Made by a program: the position numbers and the translations under genes
The notes under the pieces: generated by a model
Seen by the model: only the letters and a program-made list of their open reading frames with translations
Database searches by the model: none
Told to the model about the DNA's origin: nothing
Origin: Ectothiorhodospiraceae bacterium
GTDB lineage: Bacteria; Pseudomonadota; Gammaproteobacteria; HK1
Length of the DNA: 64,000 bases
Assembly: GCA_024234875.1 (NCBI GenBank)
Contig: JACKNM010000003.1
Span: 364,001 to 428,000 of the forward strand
Direction: 5' to 3'
Part shown: in pieces, positions 17,579 to 25,643 of the stretch
Layout: each line of letters opens with the position of its first letter
Position numbering within the stretch: the stretch's first letter is position 1

Positions 17579-19834
17579 TCATCGTCGCTCCTCTGCTCGC
17601 TCGCTCTGCGCGCGCCCTTCCCGGATCTCCGTCAACAACGCCTCGATGCGCTCCGAGGTGCGTGGCGTCACCTGCGCGGCGCGTCGCTCGCGCTTCTCGC
17701 GCTTGGCGATCATCACCGGGCAGCGGTGCTCGTCGACGTAGAGCTGCTGGCAGTTGAGGCAGTACAGGCACTCGTTGGGGTTGATTGGACCCTCGGGATG
17801 GATGGCCTGGACCATGCAGTCGTTCGCGCAGCGTTGGCACGGATTGCCGCACTGCCGGTAGCGCTTGAGCCAGTCGAAGATGCGCATTCGGCCCGGGATG
17901 GCGAGGGCCGCGCCGAGCGCGCAGAGATAACGACAGTAGAAGCGCTCGACGAAGAGCCCGACGAGCACGAGGGCGAGGGCGAAGGCGACGAATGGCCACT
18001 CGCGCGCGAACTTGAGCACGATGGCGGTCTTGAACGGCTCGACCTCCGCCAGTTGCTCGGCGAGTGCCAGTGAGTGCAGCGACACCCCGAACAGGGCGAG
18101 GAAGACGAGGTACTTCAAGGCCCAGGCGCGCTCGTGGAGGCCCCACGGAACGCGCCACTGCGGGACCTTCAGCGCGCGTGCAACATGGTTGGTGAGCTCC
18201 TGGAGCGCTCCGAACGGACAGAGCCAACCGCAGTACGCTCCGCGCCCCCACAGCACGAGGGCGATGGCGGCAGCGCCCCATAGCACGAACACGAGGGGCT
18301 CCATCAGGAAGTAGCTCCAGTCGAAGCCGGTGACCAGTGCATTGAAGACCGCGAGGATGTTGACCACCGAGAGTTGCGCGTTGGCGTAGAGGCCGACACC
18401 GAGGAGCGTGAACAGGAGAAAGCCGTACCGCACCCACCGGGTGAGCCGTGGGCGACGGACCAGCGAGGTCTGGAAGAAGAAGATCGCCGACAGCACGGCG
18501 AGCGCGACCAGCAGCACGGCCACCTCGCCTCGCTTGCGCATCCACATCTGGGGCCACAGTGGTGGCGCCGGCTCGATCGGGGTCGTGGGCGTGGTGGTCG
18601 TCGGAGCGGGAGGGGGCGGAGGCTCGACGTAGCGCTCGGGGAGCTGGTAGGCGAGGTCGAAGGTGAGGAAGGCCTTCTCTCGCGGGGCAGTCTCGCGGGC
18701 GACCAGCAGCTCGATGCGCCAGGGGATCGCTGGCTCGAAGCCGGCATCTGGCGGGATGCGGAAGAGATCGACCTCGTCGAGGTCCGGGGCTTCCGCAGCG
18801 GCGACGCGGCGCAGTCGCTCGTGGTTGAGATCGCGAAACCGGATCGATCGGTCGCCCTGGATGAGCTGGAAGCGGTCGAAGATGCCGCCTCGCACGTAGC
18901 CGGAGCCCTTGAACGAGTAGTGGCCGCGGGCCGCGAGCACGATCGCCTGCTGACCCGGCTCGAGGGTGGACTCGAGATTGCGGAGCTGCGCCTCGCCGAG
19001 GATGTTGACGCCGATCGCAGGCACCGACACCTGAGCGGCGTACATGTCGATGAAGAACGCGCCAGGGTCACCGCGTTCCGGGCGAGCCGCAGCCGCCCGG
19101 TCCCCGGATGCCTCGTAGGCGCGATTGATGTCGGCGACGGTGATGGCGAGCCGGCGCACCGCGCCCTCGGCGACCAGCGCGGTCCAGTCCATCGGTGTCG
19201 CCTCGACCGAGCGCAGGGTCGGCGGCGGGGTGGCGCCCCTCGTCGTCGGCGCCAGGCCGCCGAGACCCAGCCGTCGCGCGACCGCGAGAGAGGCGCGGAG
19301 GATGGAGTCGTCGATCACCATCACGGTCACCGTCGCTCCGCTCACGATGTCGACGGTCCGCTCACCCGCACCGGCGCCGACGAGCGCGGTGGCGTCCACG
19401 CCGATGTAGCCGGTGATCACCTCACGCATGGTCGACTCCGGGATGCCGACCAGCACGATGGGCTCGTGGTGCTCGACGAGGCGGGCGCCGCGCACCACTG
19501 CGTCGTCGTCTATCGCGACGAGGATATGGATGGGGCGGCCGGAGTAGCCGACCGCGCCCGCGTGGTCGGAGTTCAGGAAGACGTGGGCGACGACCTTGCC
19601 ATCGTCGAGCACCGGCGCGACCGGCGGATCACCGGCGGGTTCGCCGTAACCGTCGGCGCCGGGAACCAGCGTGGCGGCGGGTGTCTCGGCGAGGAAGCGT
19701 GCGAGGTCCGAGGCGTGCGCGGCCGCGCCGAGCAACAGGGCCGAGAGACCGAGCAGGAATGTGGCGACCCACCGCGCCACGCGTCTCGGCATCCCTCCAG
19801 TGGAGCCTGTCGGGCGGAGCTGCGCGGTGACCAT
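17579..19834 (-). CDS. nosR: NosR flavoprotein/polyferredoxin, electron donor and regulator for N2O reduction
   Basis: A 751-residue membrane protein. After a signal-like helix (residues 22-40) comes a periplasmic FMN-binding domain with the covalent-FMN motif SGAT at 165-168. A Pro/Thr-rich linker follows (about residues 405-425), then about six membrane helices with the CGWLCP and CRYLC motifs, and a cytoplasmic tail with two 4Fe-4S ferredoxin-like clusters (CGNPCQRCANDC and ECLYCLNC). NosR is needed for nosZ expression and electron supply to NosZ. First gene of the operon; the ATG at 19834 lies 64 bp from an FNR-like box. Confidence 0.94.
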   Translation of the reverse strand: MVTAQLRPTGSTGGMPRRVARWVATFLLGLSALLLGAAAHASDLARFLAETPAATLVPGADGYGEPAGDPPVAPVLDDGKVVAHVFLNSDHAGAVGYSGRPIHILVAIDDDAVVRGARLVEHHEPIVLVGIPESTMREVITGYIGVDATALVGAGAGERTVDIVSGATVTVMVIDDSILRASLAVARRLGLGGLAPTTRGATPPPTLRSVEATPMDWTALVAEGAVRRLAITVADINRAYEASGDRAAAARPERGDPGAFFIDMYAAQVSVPAIGVNILGEAQLRNLESTLEPGQQAIVLAARGHYSFKGSGYVRGGIFDRFQLIQGDRSIRFRDLNHERLRRVAAAEAPDLDEVDLFRIPPDAGFEPAIPWRIELLVARETAPREKAFLTFDLAYQLPERYVEPPPPPAPTTTTPTTPIEPAPPLWPQMWMRKRGEVAVLLVALAVLSAIFFFQTSLVRRPRLTRWVRYGFLLFTLLGVGLYANAQLSVVNILAVFNALVTGFDWSYFLMEPLVFVLWGAAAIALVLWGRGAYCGWLCPFGALQELTNHVARALKVPQWRVPWGLHERAWALKYLVFLALFGVSLHSLALAEQLAEVEPFKTAIVLKFAREWPFVAFALALVLVGLFVERFYCRYLCALGAALAIPGRMRIFDWLKRYRQCGNPCQRCANDCMVQAIHPEGPINPNECLYCLNCQQLYVDEHRCPVMIAKREKRERRAAQVTPRTSERIEALLTEIREGRAQSERAEERR

Positions 19835-19897
19835 GTCTGCCTCGACGACCTCGGAGCGGCGTGGAAGGCAGTAGACGCTCGTGCCGTCGGCGTGTAC

Positions 19898-19911
19898 TTG
19901 ACGTAAGTCAT
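19898..19911. promoter_or_regulatory. Candidate FNR/DNR-family binding box
   Basis: TTGAC-GTAA-GTCAT, one base off a perfect inverted repeat and close to the TTGAT-N4-ATCAA family of CRP/FNR/DNR/NNR sites. It lies 64-77 bp upstream of the nosR start and about 95 bp upstream of the Rrf2 regulator. Low-oxygen or NO-responsive activation of nosR through such boxes is known in denitrifiers; its use here is inferred. Confidence 0.55.
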
Positions 19912-19937
19912 TAAGCTGTATGCGATATACAGCTTAA
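19911..19937. promoter_or_regulatory. Perfect palindrome, likely NsrR-type operator
   Basis: An 11-base arm (TTAAGCTGTAT, 19911-19921), a 5-base spacer, then its exact complement (19927-19937). The inner 23 bp (19913-19935) begins AAG and ends CTT, with TGTAT and ATACA inside. This is the same length and outline as the known NsrR operator (AAG..TG.AT..., 23 bp). It sits between nosR and the Rrf2 gene, next to the FNR-like box, so it probably serves autoregulation and NO-dependent control of nos. Confidence 0.65.
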
Positions 19938-20005
19938 AACAGCGATCCGTGCGCGGCCGAGGACCTCGACTCGGGGCGGCGCGACGCCATCCAGGAGGCA
20001 TCGAC

Positions 20006-20458
20006 ATGCGACTGAGCACCCACACCGACTACGCGCTCCGAGTGCTCGTCTACCTGGCGTCTACCGGCGTACCTACCACCACCGTCGCCAGCGTTGCCGA
20101 GGCGTACGCGATCTCGCGAAACCACCTGGTGAAGGTGGTGCACCGCCTCGGCACCCTCGGTTTCGTGCGCACCGCGCGTGGCAGGGGCGGGGGATTCGGC
20201 CTCGCACGGCGGCCCGAGGCCATCACCGTGGGCGAGGTGGTGCGTGGCTTCGAGGACCATCGGTCGCTGGTCGAATGCCTGGCTGAACCTGGCGGCAGAC
20301 GCTGTCGAATTGCGCCGGCGTGCGGTCTGGCCGGCGCCGTCGTCGACGCGACCAATGCCTTTCTCGCCGTATTGGACGGCTACACCCTCGCCGACATCAC
20401 CGAGCGACGGAGTGCGTTGGTGGCACTGCTCGACGTGGGGAGCGGGCACGCCCCTTGA
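20006..20458 (+). CDS. nsrR: Rrf2-family iron-sulfur regulator, NsrR-like NO sensor
   Basis: A 150-residue Rrf2 protein starting MRLSTHTDYALRVL, with the winged helix across residues 1-80 (VASVAEAYAISRNHLVKVV as the recognition region). Three cysteines, C91, C100 and C106 (ECLAEPGGRRCRIAPAC), match the cluster ligands of NsrR, an NO-sensing [4Fe-4S]/[2Fe-2S] repressor. The start is fixed by AGGAGG at 19993-19998. It is divergent from nosR, with an NsrR-type palindrome between them, which supports NO-linked control of denitrification. IscR-like or other Rrf2 roles are less likely given the Cys spacing and context. Confidence 0.82.
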   Translation: MRLSTHTDYALRVLVYLASTGVPTTTVASVAEAYAISRNHLVKVVHRLGTLGFVRTARGRGGGFGLARRPEAITVGEVVRGFEDHRSLVECLAEPGGRRCRIAPACGLAGAVVDATNAFLAVLDGYTLADITERRSALVALLDVGSGHAP

Positions 20459-20571
20459 GTGGCGGACGATTTCCCGCTCGGCACCACCGCGCATCCGGTG
20501 CTGCCGTCAGCCCTGGCGCGCGCCTACCCGATTGAACCGAAAAGGTTTCGAGCAATCACGAGCGACTTCGG

Positions 20572-20600
20572 TTGACTGTTCTGACCATTCGTGATCGAAT
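20572..20600 (+). promoter_or_regulatory. Promoter with embedded GlpR-type operator
   Basis: TTGACT (20572-20577), 17 bases, then TCGAAT (20595-20600) form a plausible sigma70 promoter upstream of the DeoR-family gene. The palindrome ATTCG-TGAT-CGAAT (20587-20600) overlaps the -10. Its TTCG-N4-CGAA core matches the E. coli GlpR operator layout, so the regulator encoded just downstream may repress its own operon here. This is inferred from pattern only. Confidence 0.5.
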
Positions 20601-20658
20601 TTGACCGGTTCGAGCGGGAATGGCTCCGTTGCGCCGTGACGAGCGAGCCAGGGAACAC

Positions 20659-21438
20659 ATGCGAGAAGAGCCACATCTGTCCGGGGTCCGCCGGCGCAAG
20701 ATCGCGCAGATCGTCCAGCAGAGGGGGTCGGCTGCGGTGCGCGATCTGTGCCGGCAGTTCGGCATGTCCGAGGCGACGATTCGCCGCGACCTGCGCGAGC
20801 TGGACGAGCTGGGGGTCGTGACCCGGACGCGCGGCGGCGTCATGAAGAACGGTCCGGTGGTGCCGGACCTGCCGAACGAGCAGCGCAAGCAGGTCGGTTG
20901 CGAGGAAAAGCGCCGCATCGGCCTCGCCGCCATCGAGTTGCTGTCCGGCGACGAGGTGGTCTTCCTCGACGCCGGTACCACGGCCCTTGCGGTGGCCGAG
21001 AACGCGAGTCGAAAGCCCGGCTGCCGATATGTCACCACTTGCCTCGGCGTGGCGCGACTTCTCCGGGAGCAGGAGATCCCGGGGTTCTTCATGATCGGCG
21101 GCTCGTATCAGCGCGTGAACGACGCCTTTGCGGGCACGCTCGCAATCTCGGCGCTGCGCTCGCTGTCCTTCGACGTCTCGTTCCTCTGTTGCTCGGCGGT
21201 GGACGTCGCACGGCGCTCGATCGCGATTGGCGACGAGCCCTACAGCCAGGTTCAGCGCGAGGTGGCGGCGGTCACGCGACGCAATATCGTGGTTGCCCAC
21301 AGCGACAAGTTCGCTGCCAACGCCTTCATCCGGACGGTACGGTTCGAGGACCTGGACACGATCGTCACCGACCGGGATCTGAACGGAGCCACTGCCGCGC
21401 GGATCCGGGACGCAGGGCTGGAAGTCGTCCTGGCGTGA
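20659..21438 (+). CDS. DeoR/GlpR-family transcriptional regulator
   Basis: A 259-residue DeoR-family repressor. The N-terminal helix-turn-helix is at about residues 8-60 (RRRKIAQIVQQRG, SEATIRRDLRELDELG and the TRTRGGVM wing), followed by the sugar-phosphate-sensing DeoR-C domain (IELLSGDEVVFLDAGTTALAVAE, TIVTDRDL). Such proteins bind a phosphorylated sugar or glycerol phosphate as inducer. ATG 20659 follows AGGGA; an in-frame ATG at 20620 would add 13 residues. Its stop overlaps the GTG of the ABC ATPase (GTGA), so it leads the operon and probably controls it. Confidence 0.85.
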   Translation: MREEPHLSGVRRRKIAQIVQQRGSAAVRDLCRQFGMSEATIRRDLRELDELGVVTRTRGGVMKNGPVVPDLPNEQRKQVGCEEKRRIGLAAIELLSGDEVVFLDAGTTALAVAENASRKPGCRYVTTCLGVARLLREQEIPGFFMIGGSYQRVNDAFAGTLAISALRSLSFDVSFLCCSAVDVARRSIAIGDEPYSQVQREVAAVTRRNIVVAHSDKFAANAFIRTVRFEDLDTIVTDRDLNGATAARIRDAGLEVVLA

Positions 21439-22499
21439 GTGGCAACGGTGTCTCCCTCGAGGTGCGGGACCTCAGAAAGAGCTGGGGGCCAGTCGACGTC
21501 CTCCACGACGTCAACTTCAGCATCGAGGCGGGAGGATTCCTGACCCTGCTCGGGCCATCGGGCTGTGGCAAGAGCACGGTCCTCCGACTGGTGTCAGGCC
21601 TCGACGAGGCGAGCGGCGGGCAGGTCCTCATCGGCGGAAGGGACGTCTCGGGAGTCCCGGCTGCGAGCCGCAATCTCGGGATGGTATTCCAGAACTACGC
21701 GCTGTTCCCGCACATGACCGTGGCCGAGAACATCGCTTACGGGCTGAGCATCCGCAAGGTTGCGAAGGCGGTGCGCCAAGAAGCGCTGGCCCGCGTCGCG
21801 GAGCTGATGGCGCTCGGCGAGCTGATGGACCGCAAGCCGGCCCAGCTCTCGGGCGGGCAGCAACAGCGGGTGGCACTGGCGCGCGTTCTGGTGTCGAACC
21901 GTCCCCTGGTGTTGATGGACGAGCCGCTGTCGAATCTCGATGCGAAGCTGCGGGCCGAGATCCGCAGCGAGATCCGGTCCTTGAACAAGCGCCTCGGGAT
22001 CACCGTCGTCTACGTGACTCACGACCAGAGCGAGGCGCTGTCGATGTCGGACCAGGTCGTCCTGATGAACTCTGGCCGGGTGGTGCAGCGTGGAACGCCC
22101 AAGGCGCTCTACGAGCGGCCGGCGAACACGTTCGCGGCGAGCTTCATCGGCACACCGCCGACCAACCTACTCGACGCGGCGGACGTGCGTCTGCCGGAGA
22201 ATCTGCGACCGGGCCGCGGCCACGACGGCGACGGCTGGCTGGTCGGGGTGAGGCCCGAGGCACTTCGCTTCGCCACCGGCGATGAGACGTTCTCGCTCAC
22301 CGCCCGAATCGAGGCCATCGAGTACGAGGGCAGTATCTCCCTGGTTCGTCTGGTCGCACCCTCGGGTGCGCGGGTGGTGATGGCGCACCCTGCAGCCGAG
22401 ACGCTGGTCGAGGGCGAGCAGGTGACGGTGGGATGGGACCGCGAGGCCACCCACCTGTTCTCGAAGGCCCACGGAGGCGCGATCGCGCTCGACGAATGA
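21435..22499 (+). CDS. ABC importer ATPase, UgpC/MalK type
   Basis: A 354-residue ATPase with Walker A GPSGCGKST, Q-loop FQNYALFPHMTV, signature LSGGQQQRVALAR, Walker B VLMDEPLSNLD and H-loop VTHDQSEAL. The C-terminal about 110 residues form the TOBE/MalK-type regulatory domain (VGVRPEALRF). It supplies energy for import of sugars or glycerol phosphates. The GTG start overlaps the regulator stop (GTGA), a sign of coupling. The binding protein, two permeases and a phosphoesterase follow on the same strand. Confidence 0.9.
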   Translation: MSGNGVSLEVRDLRKSWGPVDVLHDVNFSIEAGGFLTLLGPSGCGKSTVLRLVSGLDEASGGQVLIGGRDVSGVPAASRNLGMVFQNYALFPHMTVAENIAYGLSIRKVAKAVRQEALARVAELMALGELMDRKPAQLSGGQQQRVALARVLVSNRPLVLMDEPLSNLDAKLRAEIRSEIRSLNKRLGITVVYVTHDQSEALSMSDQVVLMNSGRVVQRGTPKALYERPANTFAASFIGTPPTNLLDAADVRLPENLRPGRGHDGDGWLVGVRPEALRFATGDETFSLTARIEAIEYEGSISLVRLVAPSGARVVMAHPAAETLVEGEQVTVGWDREATHLFSKAHGGAIALDE

Positions 22500-22549
22500 A
22501 GAGCCGGCGCATGCCGCGTCGGCAACGTGCAAACAGGAGAGGAGAGGTC

Positions 22550-23836
22550 ATGAAGCTCAATCGGACATCGACACTGCAAGCGGTGATGGGGGCGATGCTC
22601 GGGGCGGGCGTTGCCAGCGTTCAGGCCGCCGATCTCGAGTTCTACTTTCCAGTGGGCGTGAACGCCCCGGCGGTGGCGACGATCGAGGCGTTGACCAATG
22701 CCTGGGCGGCCAAGAATCCGCAACACACCGTGAAGGCGGTGTACGCGGGGAACTACGAGGAGACGACGACCAAGGCATTGACCGCGGCGCAGGCGGGAGA
22801 CCCGCCGCAGGTCGCGGTGCTCCTGGCCATCGACATCTTCACGCTGGTCGAGGAGGACGTGATCGTCCCCATCTCGGACATTGCCACGTCGGCCGAAGAC
22901 AAGGCGTGGATGAGCAGCTTCTACCCGAGCTTCATGAAGGATGCGACCTTCGAGGGGAAGACCTACGCGATTCCGTTCCAGCGCTCGACGCCGGTGTTCT
23001 ATTACAACAAGGATGCCTTCCGGGAAGCCGGTCTCGATCCCGACTCGCCGCCCAAGAGCTGGGCCGAGATGATCGAGGTGGGCAAGAAGCTCGTGGTGAA
23101 GGACGCCAACGGCAACGTGACGCGGTGGGGCACGCGGATCCCGACTCTGGGCCTCGGCGGCGCCTGGCTCTTCGGTGGGCTCGTGGTCTCGAAGGGCGAC
23201 GTGCTGTCGACCGACACCGGCACCGAGGCGCGGTTCGACACGCCGGCCGCGAAAGCGTCGCTCGACTTCTTGCTCCAGCTCGCCGCCGAAGGCGTGATGC
23301 AGCCCGGTGGTATCTCCTGGGGAGACACGCCCAAGGCGTTCCTGGAGCGGCAGACAGCCTCGATGTGGACCTCGACCGGAAACCTTGCCTTCGTCAGCGA
23401 GAACGCCGAGTTCGACTGGGGCGTCGGCTTCCTGCCCGGCGGCGACGGGCCAGGCGCCCCGATCGGCGGCGGCAACTTCTACATCTTCAAGGGCACCACC
23501 GACGAGGAACGCGCGGCGGCGCTGGACTTCATCAAGTTCATGACCTCGCCCGAGAACGCCGCCGTGTGGGCGATCGCGACCGGCTACGTCGCACCGCGTC
23601 CCGACGCCTGGGAGATGCCAGAGATGAAGGCCTATGTGCAGCGGCTTCCGCAGGCGTTGGTGGCGCTGGAGCAGCTACCCCACGCCGAGCGTGAGTTCGC
23701 CGTGTTCCAGCGAGCCAAGGTCACCCAGTACCTGGTCGACGCGATCGAGAGCGTCCTCGCCGGTAGCGCCGAGCCGGCTGCCGCGCTGGCTGCCGCGCAG
23801 AAGAAGGCGGACGAGGTCCTGAAAGAGTACCGCTGA
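22550..23836 (+). CDS. Extracellular solute-binding protein, family 1 (UgpB-like)
   Basis: A 428-residue periplasmic protein with a Sec signal cut near AxA (VASVQAAD, about residue 27). The mature protein has the UgpB/MalE fold: YFPVGVNAPAVATIEAL, YAIPFQRSTPVFYYNKDAFREAGLDPD, and a GGGNFYIFKG block. The RSTPVFYYNKD motif is common in glycerol-3-phosphate and glycerophosphodiester binding proteins. A strong purine-rich ribosome site (AGGAGAGGAGAGG) precedes ATG 22550. It captures the ligand for the two permeases downstream; the identity of the ligand is inferred. Confidence 0.88.
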   Translation: MKLNRTSTLQAVMGAMLGAGVASVQAADLEFYFPVGVNAPAVATIEALTNAWAAKNPQHTVKAVYAGNYEETTTKALTAAQAGDPPQVAVLLAIDIFTLVEEDVIVPISDIATSAEDKAWMSSFYPSFMKDATFEGKTYAIPFQRSTPVFYYNKDAFREAGLDPDSPPKSWAEMIEVGKKLVVKDANGNVTRWGTRIPTLGLGGAWLFGGLVVSKGDVLSTDTGTEARFDTPAAKASLDFLLQLAAEGVMQPGGISWGDTPKAFLERQTASMWTSTGNLAFVSENAEFDWGVGFLPGGDGPGAPIGGGNFYIFKGTTDEERAAALDFIKFMTSPENAAVWAIATGYVAPRPDAWEMPEMKAYVQRLPQALVALEQLPHAEREFAVFQRAKVTQYLVDAIESVLAGSAEPAAALAAAQKKADEVLKEYR

Positions 23837-23848
23837 GGCAAGTATCCG

Positions 23849-23877
23849 GCGCGCCCGGGGTTCGTCCTCGGGCGCGC
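23849..23877 (+). other. Stem-loop between binding-protein and permease genes
   Basis: A perfect 9-base stem, GCGCGCCCG (23849-23857) with CGGGCGCGC (23869-23877), and an 11-base loop. No T-run follows, so it is not a classical terminator. Stable hairpins after solute-binding protein genes often protect that part of the mRNA from 3' decay and lower expression of the permeases behind; that role is inferred. Confidence 0.55.
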
Positions 23878-23925
23878 GCACCGGTAGCGACCCCGTGGTC
23901 TCCCGCGGCGACGAGGCGGCGGCAC

Positions 23926-24801
23926 ATGAACAAGCGGCTGAGTCTCGGCATGGCGTTCGTCCTGCTCGTCCTGCCGTCCTCCCTGCTGGTTGCGTTCACG
24001 CACTACCCTGCGGTTCGAGCGCTCGCCAACTCGCTGTGGAACAACGCCACCTCGCGCCGCCCGTCGCGCTTCGTGGGGCTCGACAACTACGCCGCGCTTC
24101 TCGAGGACGAGAAGCTCCTGCAGGTGTTGATCAATAGCGGGCTCTACGCGTTGGGAACGATCCCGCTGGCCATCGTGCTGGCCATCGGCATGGCGCTGCT
24201 GGTGAACTCGAGGCTGCCAGCCACGAGCCTGATGCGGCTGTCCTTCTTCATGCCGACGATGTTGCCGATGGTGGCCGTGGCCAACATCTGGCTCTTCTTC
24301 TACGCCCCGGGGATCGGGCTCGCCTCGCAGATTCTGTCGTCGATGGGCCTGCCGTCCGTCAATTTCCTCGGCAGCACGGAGACCTCGCTGGTCTCGATGA
24401 TGGTGGTGGCGGTCTGGAAGGAAGCGGGGCTTTTCATGATCTTCTACCTGGCCGCGCTGCAGACCGTTCCGGTTCACCTGAAGGAAGCAGCACGACTCGA
24501 GGGCGCGGGCTCGGTGCGAGTCTTTCTCGACGTGGTGTTGCCGTTGCTCCGCCCGACGACCATCTTCGTTGCCGTGAATGCCCTGATCAACGCATTCAGA
24601 TTGGTCGACCATATCATCGTCATGACGCGCGGCGGCCCGAACAACTCCAGCGCGCTGCTGCTCTACTACATCTACGAGGTCACCTTCGGTCACCGGGATT
24701 TCGCCTACGGTGCGACACTGACGGTGCTGATGGTCGTGATCTTGGGCGCCCTTGCTGCGTTCCAGTACCGGGTCCTCGACCGCAGGACGCACTACCAATG
24801 A
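23926..24801 (+). CDS. ABC sugar/glycerophosphate permease, UgpA type
   Basis: A 291-residue membrane protein with six predicted helices and the binding-protein-dependent transport EAA-type loop (LKEAARLEGAGSVRVFLDVVLPLLRP, shown in part as EAARLEGAG). It starts at ATG 23926 and overlaps the next permease by 4 bp (ATGA). Together they form the heterodimeric channel through which the solute passes, driven by the upstream ATPase. Confidence 0.9.
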   Translation: MNKRLSLGMAFVLLVLPSSLLVAFTHYPAVRALANSLWNNATSRRPSRFVGLDNYAALLEDEKLLQVLINSGLYALGTIPLAIVLAIGMALLVNSRLPATSLMRLSFFMPTMLPMVAVANIWLFFYAPGIGLASQILSSMGLPSVNFLGSTETSLVSMMVVAVWKEAGLFMIFYLAALQTVPVHLKEAARLEGAGSVRVFLDVVLPLLRPTTIFVAVNALINAFRLVDHIIVMTRGGPNNSSALLLYYIYEVTFGHRDFAYGATLTVLMVVILGALAAFQYRVLDRRTHYQ

Positions 24802-25610
24802 GCCAGGGACTCAACCGCATCGCCCTGGGCACGTTGGCCTTCGTGCTCGCCGGTGTCTGGGGACTGCCGTTCCTGTACTCGGTCTGGACGGCATTCCACC
24901 CCGAGAAGTACTCGGCCACCTTTCAGTGGGATGCACCGATCACCCTGATGAACTTCGTCGAGGCCTGGCAGGCCGCGCCCTTCGGCGTCTACTTCGTGAA
25001 CACGATCATCCTCATCGTCACGATCCTGGTCGCCAACCTCGTTCTGTGCACGTTGGTGGCCTACGCATTCGTGCGCTACCGCTTTCGGTGGGCGGGCTTC
25101 CTCTTCGGCCTGGTGATGGTGCAGCTCCTGATTTCCCCCGAGATCCTGATCGTCGAGAACTATCTGACGCTTTCTCGGGCCGGCCTGACCGATACCATTC
25201 TCGGGATCGCGCTTCCCTATCTGACCTCCGCCTTCGGCATCTTCCTCCTCCGGCAAACCTTCAAGGTCGTGCCGAGGTCGCTCGACGAGGCCGCGCAGAT
25301 CGAGGGCGCCGGGGCATGGCGCGTGCTCTGGACCGTCTACGTGCCACTGGCGCGCCCGGTGTATCTCGCCTACGGGCTCGTCTCGATCAGCTTCCATTGG
25401 AACAATTTCCTCTGGCCGCTCATCGTCACGAACTCGCCGGAGGTGCGCCCGGTGACGGTGGGGCTGAGTGTCTTCGCGACCGTGGAGAGCGGAGTGGAGT
25501 GGTCACTCGTGAACGCCGCAACCCTGATGACCACGGCGCCGTTGATCGTGACCTTTCTCGTCTTCCAACGTCAGTTCGTGGCGAACTTCATGCGCGCTGG
25601 CATCAAGTAG
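24798..25610 (+). CDS. ABC sugar/glycerophosphate permease, UgpE type
   Basis: A 270-residue six-helix permease with the conserved cytoplasmic EAA loop (SLDEAAQIEGAGAWRVLWTV). It overlaps the first permease by 4 bp and is followed 34 bp later by the phosphoesterase gene, so the transporter and the hydrolase are co-transcribed. Confidence 0.9.
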   Translation: MSQGLNRIALGTLAFVLAGVWGLPFLYSVWTAFHPEKYSATFQWDAPITLMNFVEAWQAAPFGVYFVNTIILIVTILVANLVLCTLVAYAFVRYRFRWAGFLFGLVMVQLLISPEILIVENYLTLSRAGLTDTILGIALPYLTSAFGIFLLRQTFKVVPRSLDEAAQIEGAGAWRVLWTVYVPLARPVYLAYGLVSISFHWNNFLWPLIVTNSPEVRPVTVGLSVFATVESGVEWSLVNAATLMTTAPLIVTFLVFQRQFVANFMRAGIK

Positions 25611-25643
25611 TCGCGCCGCCGTACCTCAACAGGAGCGACAGAC

